From NCBI RefSeq assembly GCF_014799995.1, contig NZ_JAAVGY010000009.1, positions 33,649 through 97,648 on the forward strand: a DNA stretch of 64,000 bases, given 5' to 3'. The stretch is from Helicobacter sp. (lineage in GTDB: Bacteria; Campylobacterota; Campylobacteria; Campylobacterales; Helicobacteraceae). The notes beneath the pieces are model-generated. The model did no database searches, was not told where the DNA came from, and worked only from the letters and a program-made list of their open reading frames with translations. Position numbers and translations under genes: made by a program. Of this stretch, positions 8,533 to 17,148 are shown in pieces (position 1 is the first letter of the stretch; each line of letters opens with the position of its first letter).

Positions 8533-9534
8533 TCACTCCTTTACAATCAACAACTCGTGGCTTTGCTTGATATTATCTGTATCGCCTCGCTCCACGCGAT
8601 TTTTGCCGATTCGCGTTTCGCCTTGTCCCATTGTGTATTGCCATTTGGGCTCTAAGATTCTAAAGTCTTTGTAGGCTTCTCGCACAAATGCGCAATCATT
8701 ATAGCTTAGGATAAAATTGCCCTTATGGTTTTTGAGACATTGCGCCAAAAGTGCGTGATTAAAGCCGTTATGATGAATAGGAAAATTGCGCATTGGGTAG
8801 ATTCCCTTAAACATCTTAGAATCTCCCTCTAAAAAATACGGTGGGTCGCAATAGAAAAAATCGTTCGGATATGCTTCAAACACTTTTTCAAAACTTTGGC
8901 ATTCCACGCTTAGATTTTGCAGTCTAAAATCTTGCCCCAAGTCTTTTAATTTTTGTAAGGCATTTAAATAGCGGTTTTTGTCCTCATAAATTTTACTCAA
9001 CCACCCCAAAAATCCGGGTCCATAACTAAGATTGAAGTTAAAATAATAATCTCGAGCAAGCGTGAGGGAATCGAGTTTGATTTGGGCAGTATTTTGCGAA
9101 TCTTTATGCCGCTCATTCCAAAAGGCTTTAAGCTCTTGTTTGATATGTGCATAGGTTTCTTTTGTGGGTTCAAGTTTAAGTAGTTCATTATAAAGTTTTT
9201 CAGAATCTGCAATCAAAACCTGCCAAAAATTCACCAAAATATCAAAAACATCAAAGGCTTTCACTTCTAAATCTAGCTCTAACGCACTTGCGATTTCTAC
9301 GCTCCCCCCCATAAAGGGCGAAACAAGACGCTCTATATCATTAGGAAAATGCTCTAGGATTAACCCAACCGCCAGAGTTTTGCCTCCACCATAGCGCAGA
9401 GGGCTTTTGGCGTAGCGTTTGTAGGTTAGGGATTTGCCTTTGAGATTCTGCAAAAAATAACTTTTGGGAGTGCAGTTTTGATTTGTATCTTGTTGCAAGG
9501 GATTAAAATCAAATAATGATTGCTGTTGTGTCAA
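8533..9534 (-). CDS. Second D12-class adenine-N6 DNA methyltransferase
   Basis: 333 residues, Dam-like N6-adenine methylase. SAM-binding motifs are SPLRYGGGKT (about 45-54) and SPFMGGSVEIA, and the catalytic motif is CDPPY (about 228-232). It is not closely similar to the EcoRV-type enzyme downstream, so it probably has another specificity. A palindromic GATATC system needs only one methylase. It is the first gene of the island. Translation starts at a TTG preceded by AAGG at seven bases. The Gly-Gly codons lie in a run of seven G (9304-9310), a possible slippage site. The target sequence cannot be read from the protein. Confidence 0.85.
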   Translation of the reverse strand: MTQQQSLFDFNPLQQDTNQNCTPKSYFLQNLKGKSLTYKRYAKSPLRYGGGKTLAVGLILEHFPNDIERLVSPFMGGSVEIASALELDLEVKAFDVFDILVNFWQVLIADSEKLYNELLKLEPTKETYAHIKQELKAFWNERHKDSQNTAQIKLDSLTLARDYYFNFNLSYGPGFLGWLSKIYEDKNRYLNALQKLKDLGQDFRLQNLSVECQSFEKVFEAYPNDFFYCDPPYFLEGDSKMFKGIYPMRNFPIHHNGFNHALLAQCLKNHKGNFILSYNDCAFVREAYKDFRILEPKWQYTMGQGETRIGKNRVERGDTDNIKQSHELLIVKE

Positions 9535-9560
9535 TGGATTGCCTTAAATTATTTCGCAAA

Positions 9561-9566
9561 ATTATA
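9561..9566 (-). promoter_or_regulatory. Extended -10 promoter of the R-M operon
   Basis: TGTTATAAT on the minus strand (TG-n-TATAAT), the extended -10 form common in Helicobacter, about 27 bases before the TTG start of the first methylase. The four genes downstream are tightly spaced or overlapping, so one promoter could serve all of them. Confidence 0.5.
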
Positions 9567-9798
9567 ACAACTTTAAGTTAAAATATGATTTTATTATTGT
9601 TTGGTTCATTTATTGCAAGACCTTATGAGATTTATTATCTATCGTTAAGGATTCTTTGAGAGATTCTAAAAATTCTGTAAATGCGCGAGTAGGTGTGTCC
9701 TTATGTAGCTCAAAGCAAGATTGCAAGACTTATAAGATTTTATTCAATATTTTTTTATGTTAAAATATCCTAACATAATCCTACTTAAAAGTTGCCCG

Positions 9799-10863
9799 AT
9801 GCCTTTTGTCTTGAAAGAATTTCCGATTCCAATTCCTATAAAAGCCTATCAGTTTTTAATGCAATCCTTGCATTTGAATATGGCACAATCACAAAGGTTT
9901 ATCAACAAAGGCAGAGTGGTTTATGAGGGCAAGACTCTTGAAAATAACGAAAAGGCAAAGATACTCAAGAATCGCGTTTGTATCGTTGTGTTTGAACCGG
10001 ATTCTATGGGGCTAAAACCAATTTATGAGAATCAAGATTTTGCCCTCTTTAATAAACCTGCCAAAATGTTAATCCACCCTAAAGGCAGATTTGCGCACCA
10101 TAGTTTGATAGACGAAGTGCGCGCACTCTATGGAGAGGAGGCAAGCCTGATTCATCGCATTGACAAAGAGACAAGCGGGCTTGTGCTTGTAGGCAAACAC
10201 AAAGAAAGTATCGCAAAACTCGGCGCAATGTTCATAAAAAATGAAATCAAAAAAGAATATTTAGCACTTGTGCGCGGGGATTTTCGCAAAAGTGCTTGCA
10301 AGGCGCGAGACTTTTGCCTTACCTTGCCTCTTGCCACGCAGCCCAAAGGAGGGGATTTGTGCGTGCGTTCCAAATATCTAGGAGAGCCAAACACAGAATC
10401 GCTACGATTCAAAGAGGCAAAAAGTGAATTTGAAGTGCTTGGATTATGGGAGTCTAACCCCCTCGTGCGTGCAGGAAAAGCTTTTGAGAGAGGCACGGAG
10501 GATTCTATGGAATCTTTGGGCACAATGCAAGATTCTAAGTCAAACGATACACCTTGCACTTTGCTCAAAGTACGCCCCAAAACAGGACGCACACATCAAA
10601 TCCGATTGCATTTATATGCACTGCATTTCCCGATTCTAGGCGACCCTCTCTATGGAGCGCAAGAGGAGCATAGCCGCGAATATTTGGATAAAGAGTTTCT
10701 TGTGCCTTTGGAATCGCAATATAAGGGCGGGGGGTTAAGCAATGCGAAACGATGGGCTTATTTTGGAGCTACGCGTCTAATGTTGCACGCCTACCGTTTG
10801 CAATTTAACTTTGAGGGCAAATTATATGATTTTCAAAGTAGTGAAAATTTTGAGATTCCATAA
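9799..10863 (+). CDS. RluA-family 23S rRNA/tRNA pseudouridine synthase
   Basis: 354 residues. An S4-like N-terminal RNA-binding segment (residues 10-70, MAQSQRFINKGRVVYEG) is followed by the RluA catalytic core with the active-site Asp in HRIDKETSGLVL near residue 118 and the late motif KTGRTHQIRLHL. Between them, around residues 210-250, is an insertion of about 40 residues rich in Ser and charged residues. The ATG at 9799 gives the usual MPFVLKEF start; a start 14 codons upstream exists but adds a non-family N-terminus. The exact substrate uridine cannot be told from the sequence. Confidence 0.85.
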   Translation: MPFVLKEFPIPIPIKAYQFLMQSLHLNMAQSQRFINKGRVVYEGKTLENNEKAKILKNRVCIVVFEPDSMGLKPIYENQDFALFNKPAKMLIHPKGRFAHHSLIDEVRALYGEEASLIHRIDKETSGLVLVGKHKESIAKLGAMFIKNEIKKEYLALVRGDFRKSACKARDFCLTLPLATQPKGGDLCVRSKYLGEPNTESLRFKEAKSEFEVLGLWESNPLVRAGKAFERGTEDSMESLGTMQDSKSNDTPCTLLKVRPKTGRTHQIRLHLYALHFPILGDPLYGAQEEHSREYLDKEFLVPLESQYKGGGLSNAKRWAYFGATRLMLHAYRLQFNFEGKLYDFQSSENFEIP

Positions 10864-10896
10864 TTTAGGCTATTTCTAAAAATTATCACTTGTTAA

Positions 10897-12315
10897 TTAA
10901 TCGGGATTCCCCTCTGTCGTTTTCTCTAAATTGTTTAATGCCTGCTTGATTCGTTCTTGGACGATTTCAATACCCAATGCAGTCATTAAAGGCGCGATTC
11001 CAACCCCTCCAGAAGAGCCGAGCAGAGCATAACGCAAAGGCATAAAGAGATGTTTCGCCTTAATTCCTTGAAAATCCGCAAAGGTTGCAATCTCGGATTC
11101 TGTATCCTGCACACTTTCTAATGGTTTTTTTAACGATTCTAGGTAAATTAGAAATTCTTTTAAGCGATGAATATTTTCGTCATTGCGAACTTTTTGTGTC
11201 ATTTTTTCATCGTAGGCAACCACTGAAACCAAGCAAGTTTTCAAGATTTCAACAAATTCTAATAGGGTTTTAGAACGTTCTTTGATTTCTGGATACAAAA
11301 TTTCTTGCACGCTCTCATTAGGAATCTCTGCGCCATAAAAAGGCAAAAGTGCATTGATTTGTTCCCGCTCCATTTGGTTGAGATAATGCGAGTTAAGCCA
11401 CAATAATTTTTCTTTATTGTAGGCAGAGGGCGCACTATTTAAACTATTGGGATTAAAAAAGTCTAGCATTTCTTTCATAGAAAAGATTTCTTGGTCTCCG
11501 TGACTCCAACCCAAACGCACAAGGAAATTTAATAAAGCTTGCGGCAAATAGCCTAAGTTTTTGTATTCCATTACACTCATTGCACCATCACGTTTGCTAA
11601 GTTTTTGCCCTTGTGGATTCAGAATCATAGGCACGTGATAGAATCGCGGAATCACAAAACCCAATGCCTGATAGAGGATAATTTGTTTGGGGGTATTGCT
11701 TAAGTGGTCATCGCCACGAATCACATCAGTTACTCCCATTAACGCATCATCAATGGTTACAACAAAGTTATAAGTGGGCGTGCCATCGCTTCGCACAATG
11801 ATGAAGTCGTCTATTTCTTTTGCGGCGATTCTGATTTCGCCTTTGACGCCATCAAGGAAGCAAATCTCACCCTCTGTGGGTGCTTTGATACGCACGACAG
11901 GCTTTACACCGACAGGCGGTGTGCCGACAAAATCACGATAGCGGTTATCGTATTTCCATATTTGCCCTTTTGCTTCAGCTTCTTTGCGGTTTTTTTCTAA
12001 TTCTTCTTTTTGCATATAGCAATAATACGCTTTGCCCTCTTTTAGCAAGCGGTCAATATATTCTTGATAGAGAGGGAATCTTTGACTTTGATACACGACT
12101 TCGCCATCATAATCCATGCCCACCCAATTAAAAGCCTGAATAATCGCTTCTTTGGCGTCTGTTGAATTGCGCGCTAAATCTGTATCTTCAATGCGGAGTA
12201 GAAATTTTCCTCCATTCGCCCTTGCATAAAGATAGTTAAAAAGTGCAGTACGTAAGCCACCAATGTGCAAATAACCCGTAGGAGAAGGTGCAAATCTTGT
12301 GATAATCTTACTCAT
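10897..12315 (-). CDS. gltX: Glutamyl-tRNA synthetase (GluRS1 type)
   Basis: 472 residues, class I aminoacyl-tRNA synthetase charging tRNA-Glu. It has the HIGH motif in PSPTGYLHIGG and the KMSKS-type motif QKLSKRDGA. Helicobacter genomes carry two GltX proteins; this one reads like the discriminating GluRS1 of H. pylori. The ATG at 12315 is preceded by GAGG at six bases. An upstream TTG in frame is less likely. A tRNA-Glu gene lies 12 kb away in the same window. Confidence 0.95.
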   Translation of the reverse strand: MSKIITRFAPSPTGYLHIGGLRTALFNYLYARANGGKFLLRIEDTDLARNSTDAKEAIIQAFNWVGMDYDGEVVYQSQRFPLYQEYIDRLLKEGKAYYCYMQKEELEKNRKEAEAKGQIWKYDNRYRDFVGTPPVGVKPVVRIKAPTEGEICFLDGVKGEIRIAAKEIDDFIIVRSDGTPTYNFVVTIDDALMGVTDVIRGDDHLSNTPKQIILYQALGFVIPRFYHVPMILNPQGQKLSKRDGAMSVMEYKNLGYLPQALLNFLVRLGWSHGDQEIFSMKEMLDFFNPNSLNSAPSAYNKEKLLWLNSHYLNQMEREQINALLPFYGAEIPNESVQEILYPEIKERSKTLLEFVEILKTCLVSVVAYDEKMTQKVRNDENIHRLKEFLIYLESLKKPLESVQDTESEIATFADFQGIKAKHLFMPLRYALLGSSGGVGIAPLMTALGIEIVQERIKQALNNLEKTTEGNPD

Positions 12316-12391
12316 TTTATTCCTCAAAAATATGTGATTTATAGAATCTTAGCTTAAGATTGCTGAAATTTTTACTCTATTTTTGCAAGAG

Positions 12392-12895
12392 CTATCTTAA
12401 GGATTCAACATAAGCTCCGATGTCTTCCATATCGCGTCTCGTATAACGTTGGGCAACTTGGTTTTTAATGAAACGTGATTGTCCCTCAAAGCTTTGATTC
12501 TGGTAAGTTTTAATCTCATCTGCAATATCACTTGCTTTCCAAGTGTTAATGGGGGCTTTGCTTGCCACAGAAACTTCACCCTTTTTTCCATGACAACTTG
12601 CACAATCCCGCTCATAAAATTTTTTACCTTTTTCCAAATCCAATGTTTTAGATGAGCTTGCCACAGAACCCGTACCTAAAAGACTATCCAAAAAACTTCG
12701 CTCTTGGATTGTCAAATCCGCATCTTCACGCACGACTTTGATGTCTTTTGAGCCCAAGTTTTTGGAATATTTTTGCATGATTGCTTTGATTTCCTCTCCA
12801 AATTCTCCTTTAAGCTCAAAACACACACATTCTTCTGCATTTAATGCACTGCTTAAAATTGTGATACAAATAAGAGTAGATAAAAATTTCTTCAT
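12392..12895 (-). CDS. Periplasmic monoheme c-type cytochrome
   Basis: 167 residues with a Sec signal peptide (about 1-20, cleaved after ALNA). A segment of about 80 residues begins with a C-x-C motif (ECVCFELKGEF). The heme domain follows, with CASCH near residue 100 and a Met-containing tail. It resembles cytochrome c class I electron carriers of Campylobacterota. The extra N-terminal segment is not a domain I recognise, and its two close Cys may bind metal or form a disulfide; this is inference. Its redox partner cannot be assigned. Confidence 0.8.
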   Translation of the reverse strand: MKKFLSTLICITILSSALNAEECVCFELKGEFGEEIKAIMQKYSKNLGSKDIKVVREDADLTIQERSFLDSLLGTGSVASSSKTLDLEKGKKFYERDCASCHGKKGEVSVASKAPINTWKASDIADEIKTYQNQSFEGQSRFIKNQVAQRYTRRDMEDIGAYVESLR

Positions 12896-12992
12896 CTTAA
12901 GATTCCTTAACCATTATGATTTCGTTACGCAATTTTGCCTAAAATTTATTAATTTCTGGTTAAAGTTAAAAGCCACTTTAGCTAGGATAGTT

Positions 12993-12998
12993 TATAAT
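12993..12998 (+). promoter_or_regulatory. -10 box of the 6S RNA gene
   Basis: A perfect TATAAT on the plus strand, about nine bases before the start of the long paired stem of the predicted 6S RNA. Confidence 0.5.
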
Positions 12999-13003
12999 TC
13001 GCT

Positions 13004-13208
13004 TTGCCTAAGTGAAGCGCATTTCTTTGAATTTGAAGTCCAACAGAATAAAATATTGCTGGTTGTATAGTTGGCTTTGTGTGATGGTGTTTTCGCTATT
13101 TAGTCTCTTAAGTTGAGACGAGAATCTACCGCCTAAAGAGTTGCTTATGACTGGAATCGTTGCCTATTTTAGGGCTACACAAATAAGTAACGCTCACTTG
13201 GGCTTTAT
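13004..13208 (+). ncRNA. ssrS: 6S RNA
   Basis: The 390-base gap before purD holds a structured RNA candidate. The 5' strand at 13007-13019 (CCTAAGTGAAGCG) pairs with 13191-13202 (CGCTCACTTGGG) over 12 pairs with one bulged A. Inside, TTTGTGT pairs with ACACAAA. A terminal hairpin GTCTC-TTAAGTT-GAGAC caps it. A long rod with internal bulges, about 190-200 nt, preceded by TATAAT, fits 6S RNA, the RNA polymerase-sigma70 decoy. As I recall, the 6S gene of epsilonproteobacteria lies upstream of purD, the gene that follows here. The ends are approximate. Confidence 0.75.
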
Positions 13209-13284
13209 CAAGGATTTTGGTTTTTAAAGTTTTATAAAAATCTTAAATTAAGGATTTTAAAAACTAAATTATTAAGGTTACAGA

Positions 13285-14550
13285 ATGGAAATAATCATTG
13301 TCGGCAGTGGTGGGCGTGAGTATTCAATAGGACTTGCATTACAAAAGGAATGCAGGATTGAGGGAATTTACTTTTATCCCGGAAATGGCGCAACAAGCAA
13401 ACTTGGGGAAAACATTGATTTTGCAAGCCAGCAAGAATTGATCGATTTTTCTTTAGCACATAGAATCGGGCTTGTGATTATCGGTCCTGAATCTCCATTG
13501 GTAGAGGGTTTAGCAGATGCGTTGCGAGAGAATGGAATCCCGACTTTTGGTCCTAGTGCAAAAGCCGCGCGTCTTGAGGGTTCTAAAGCTTATATGAAAG
13601 AATTTGCAAAACATTACGATATTCCTACTGCTAGATTTATTCAAACACAAGATTATGAGGAATCCTGCAAATTTATTGAGAGTTTAAATCTGCCCATTGT
13701 CGTCAAAGCAGATGGCTTATGTGCGGGTAAAGGCGTGATTATCGCACAAAGCTATGAAGAGGCAAAAGTAGCAGCAAAGGAAATGCTAGAGGGAAAAAGC
13801 TTTGGCGATTCGGGCAAAACCATCGTGATTGAAGAATTTTTAGATGGATTTGAGTTGTCTATCTTTGCAATGTGCGATGGAAAGGACTTTATTGTGCTAC
13901 CTGCCGCGCAAGACCATAAGCGACTTTTAGAACAAGACAAAGGTCCAAATACAGGAGGAATGGGAGCGTATGCGCCTGCACCTCTGGCAACTTCACAGAT
14001 AATCGAAGAAGTCAAGTCAAGCATTATTGTGCCAACGCTTGATGGTATGGCAAAAGAAGGGAATCCCTTTAGCGGTGCTTTGTTTTGTGGGATTATGGTT
14101 GTCAAAAATAAACCCTATTTATTAGAGTTCAATGTTCGTTTTGGAGACCCAGAATGCGAAGTGCTTATGCCACTCTTTAAAAATGGCTTGTTAGATTGCT
14201 TCTTGGCGTGTGCGAATGGGGATTTGAAAAATGTGCATTTTGAGTTAGAATCCAAAATGTGCGTAGGAGTTGTGATCGCTTCTAAAGACTATCCTTATAA
14301 AAATTCCAAAAAAGAGAAAATCACACTAAAGGATTTAAATGAAAATGCGCAATCCCACATTAGCTTTGCGGGCGTTAGCAAGGAAGGGGAAGACTTGTTC
14401 GCGAGTGGCGGACGCGTGCTTGTATGTGTGGGTAAAGGAGACAATGTGCAAGAAGCACTGAAAAATGCTTACCAAAGAGTAGATTCTGTGAAATTCAATG
14501 GTATGCAATACCGCAAAGACATTGCTTATCAGGCGTTGGAAAAAGAATGA
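13285..14550 (+). CDS. purD: Phosphoribosylamine-glycine ligase
   Basis: 421 residues, ATP-grasp enzyme making GAR in purine synthesis. The N-terminal motif GSGGREYSIG, the ATP-grasp region KADGLCAGKGVII and the GARS signature RFGDPECEV are present. Length is normal. It starts a compact plus-strand run in which the next gene overlaps its stop by four bases (ATGA). The order purD-RDD-lptD-PRTase-pnp-atpE is one I recall from H. pylori. Confidence 0.97.
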   Translation: MEIIIVGSGGREYSIGLALQKECRIEGIYFYPGNGATSKLGENIDFASQQELIDFSLAHRIGLVIIGPESPLVEGLADALRENGIPTFGPSAKAARLEGSKAYMKEFAKHYDIPTARFIQTQDYEESCKFIESLNLPIVVKADGLCAGKGVIIAQSYEEAKVAAKEMLEGKSFGDSGKTIVIEEFLDGFELSIFAMCDGKDFIVLPAAQDHKRLLEQDKGPNTGGMGAYAPAPLATSQIIEEVKSSIIVPTLDGMAKEGNPFSGALFCGIMVVKNKPYLLEFNVRFGDPECEVLMPLFKNGLLDCFLACANGDLKNVHFELESKMCVGVVIASKDYPYKNSKKEKITLKDLNENAQSHISFAGVSKEGEDLFASGGRVLVCVGKGDNVQEALKNAYQRVDSVKFNGMQYRKDIAYQALEKE

Positions 14551-15017
14551 ACCAAGATAAAATTGAAGAAATTTTAGCCCGCGAAGAAATTGAAGTCGCG
14601 CCTTATTGGAAACGAATTATCGCCCATATCATTGATGATTTGCTACTTAGTATGATGATTATTGGAATTTATTGGGATAGTATTATGCAAAATGCAGACG
14701 ATATAGAAGTCCTTTTGCAAACCATTTCTAGCTCCTTTCTCATTCTATATGGAATCCGCATTTTATATCATTGGCTTTTTGTACAATTTTATGGCGCAAC
14801 TATTGGCAAGATTGTCGTTAAGATTCGCGTGATTGAATTAGGGTTATTGGATAATCCAAACTTGCAGCAGGCTTTAATCCGCTCATTATTGCGTCTATTG
14901 AGTGAAGTTTTAATGTATTTGCCATTTTTATATCTTTTGACAAATAGCTTAAAGAGGGGTTTGCACGATATAGCAGCAAATACGCTTGTGGTGGAGTTAA
15001 AAAACTATAATGCTTGA
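14547..15017 (+). CDS. RDD-family membrane protein
   Basis: 156 residues with RDD-type features: a charged start ending in WKRIIAHIIDDLLLSMMI (Arg and the paired Asp of the family in transmembrane segment 1), a second hydrophobic segment (about 55-80), GATIGKIVVKIRVI, and a third segment near 115-135 followed by RGLHDIAANTLVV. Function in the family is mostly unknown; some members transport ions. It overlaps purD by 4 bases and lptD by 8 bases, so it is translationally coupled to both. A paralogous RDD gene lies at 40.3 kb. Confidence 0.85.
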   Translation: MNQDKIEEILAREEIEVAPYWKRIIAHIIDDLLLSMMIIGIYWDSIMQNADDIEVLLQTISSSFLILYGIRILYHWLFVQFYGATIGKIVVKIRVIELGLLDNPNLQQALIRSLLRLLSEVLMYLPFLYLLTNSLKRGLHDIAANTLVVELKNYNA

Positions 15018-17139
15018 TTCACTTAAAAACTTTGGAATTGCATTAGGCTTGGCAGTTTTGCTAATGCCTCATCTTTCCTATGCGCGTCCTTCAGTGAAGC
15101 AATTTAATTCCAAACAAGAATCTATTTTTGAATTTTTAGCCGATGATATGGAATATAGCCAATCCAAAGTGATTGGCAAAGGGCACATAGTTGTCATTAA
15201 TTTGGATTATTTTGTAACCGCAAATGAAGCAACTTATGACACACAAAATGGTGAAATTCTATTGAGTGGCAATGTCAATGCTTATAAAGGCAACGCACTT
15301 TATCTCAAAGCGCAGAATGTAAAGATTAAAATGCAGCAGGATTATTCCTTTTTAGAACCTTTCTACCTGCAAGATTCTATGAGCGGTTTATGGGTAAGTG
15401 CTAAAAATGCGCAATATGACAAGAATGTCTATCAGACAGAAGAAACAACGATTTCAACTTGTAGCGTGAATAATCCGATTTGGCAACTTAAAGCAAGCAA
15501 AAGTCAATACGATGTGAATCAAGAGTGGTTAAGCGTATGGAATCCTCGTCTTTGCATCTATGAAATGCCGGTGCTTTACTTTCCCTATCTTTCTTTTTCC
15601 TTAGGATATAAACGCAAGAGTGGCTTGCTTTATCCTGAAATTGGTAACTCACAAGACGATGGATTTCTTTACTCCCAACCCATTTTTATTGCCCCACAAG
15701 ATTGGTGGGATATGACGCTTGCTCCCCAAGTAAGGACAAAAAGAGGTGTGGGATTCTACGATGAATTGAGAATGATAGACGACAAGGATCAAATCTTATG
15801 GGCAAATTTTGGTTATTTTGGGGATAAAAAGAGCTATCAAAAAACTTATGATTTGGAAAACAGAGACCATTTTGGATTCCAACTCAAATATGAACGTAAA
15901 GATTTACTGACAAAATCACAAAACTACTTTTATGAAGATGGAATCCAAGTAGATATTTCACAAATTACAGACATTGATTATTTTAGATTAACCGATGAAG
16001 ACGCAGAAAGACAAGCGGATTTGCAAGGTAGTCTTTTGACTTCACGTTTGAATTATTTCTTAAAAAGTGAGGCGGATTATGTGGGTCTTTATGGACGCTA
16101 TTATTCGGACTTAGAAAAAACTAGCAATGCAACCACGTTCCAGACCTTGCCAGAGGTGCAATATCACCGACAAATTGATAATTTGTTTTTAGACAATTTA
16201 TATTATAGTTTTGATTATAAAGCCAAAAACTTTACGCGTCCTATTGGTTTTCGTGCAATACAGCAAGAAGCAGAATTGCCTGTTATCTATACTCAAAGCA
16301 TTTTGAATGATTTTGCTAATCTCTCTGCTGCTTCTATTTTCTATGGTACGCAAGTGAATTATAGCAATGTTCGGGAAGGACATTTAGAAAATGGACGCTA
16401 TATGACACAGCATTATCAGTTAAAGGCAAATTCCGACTTAGTCAAGCAGTATCAAGATTTTGGACACACAATTAGTCTTGAGGGCTTGTATATTTTGCCC
16501 GGTTTTGACAAAGAAGAAGGTGATTTTCAAGACTTATTCACATTGCCCGGCAGCAGACAAGAACTCCAATTAAATGGCTCGCAATATTTCTATGATTCTC
16601 ATAATAGGCTTTTACTCTCTCATCGCGTCCGGCAGCCTTTTTATTTTGAGAATACTCACAAAATAGGAGAATTAGAAAATGAAATCCAATATTTTTATAA
16701 TTATGAATGGAGCTTTTTGAGCAGTATTTTTTATTCGCATCAAAAATCTAAAATTGCTGAAGCTACACACCAAATAAAATATGATGGGGAGTATCTTAAT
16801 GCCAATGTTGGACATTTTTTTCGCAGATCCTTTGCAGATATAGATTGGAGTCGCGGAAGATTTAATGAGGCGAATTATTTGATGGCAGGATTCAACAAAG
16901 AATTTGAATCCATTGACATTTTTGCAAGTGCAGGCTATGATTATAAGGAACATTATTTCAAGACTTGGCAAATAGGCTTTGAAACCTCTATTCGTTGTTT
17001 TTCTTTTGGGCTGAAATATGTCAGTGAAATTTATCCAAGACTCACTACGCATGGGGTGGAAGCACAAGATGATAAATATGTATTATTCACCATTAAATTT
17101 ATTCCTCTCTTGAGTAGTGATATTAAAATGGGTAATTAG
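15010..17139 (+). CDS. lptD: LPS-assembly outer-membrane protein LptD
   Basis: 709 residues. It inserts lipopolysaccharide into the outer leaflet together with LptE. It has a signal peptide (about 1-25, cleaved near SYA-RP), an N-terminal OstA/LptA-like beta-jellyroll (about 35-130, with ADDMEYSQSKVIGKGHIVV) and a large C-terminal beta-barrel rich in alternating aromatic residues. The TCSV and LCIY segments hold Cys residues of the plug region. Length is close to other Campylobacterota LptD. Confidence 0.92.
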   Translation: MLDSLKNFGIALGLAVLLMPHLSYARPSVKQFNSKQESIFEFLADDMEYSQSKVIGKGHIVVINLDYFVTANEATYDTQNGEILLSGNVNAYKGNALYLKAQNVKIKMQQDYSFLEPFYLQDSMSGLWVSAKNAQYDKNVYQTEETTISTCSVNNPIWQLKASKSQYDVNQEWLSVWNPRLCIYEMPVLYFPYLSFSLGYKRKSGLLYPEIGNSQDDGFLYSQPIFIAPQDWWDMTLAPQVRTKRGVGFYDELRMIDDKDQILWANFGYFGDKKSYQKTYDLENRDHFGFQLKYERKDLLTKSQNYFYEDGIQVDISQITDIDYFRLTDEDAERQADLQGSLLTSRLNYFLKSEADYVGLYGRYYSDLEKTSNATTFQTLPEVQYHRQIDNLFLDNLYYSFDYKAKNFTRPIGFRAIQQEAELPVIYTQSILNDFANLSAASIFYGTQVNYSNVREGHLENGRYMTQHYQLKANSDLVKQYQDFGHTISLEGLYILPGFDKEEGDFQDLFTLPGSRQELQLNGSQYFYDSHNRLLLSHRVRQPFYFENTHKIGELENEIQYFYNYEWSFLSSIFYSHQKSKIAEATHQIKYDGEYLNANVGHFFRRSFADIDWSRGRFNEANYLMAGFNKEFESIDIFASAGYDYKEHYFKTWQIGFETSIRCFSFGLKYVSEIYPRLTTHGVEAQDDKYVLFTIKFIPLLSSDIKMGN

Positions 17140-17148
17140 GATATAGAA

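Noticed and set aside
6434..9570. R-M island as an integrated phage or transposon
   Set aside because: No integrase, transposase, terminal repeat or target duplication is visible at its edges.
13210..13284. Rho-independent terminator of the 6S RNA
   Set aside because: AT-rich imperfect inverted repeats are present but no convincing GC stem with a T-run.
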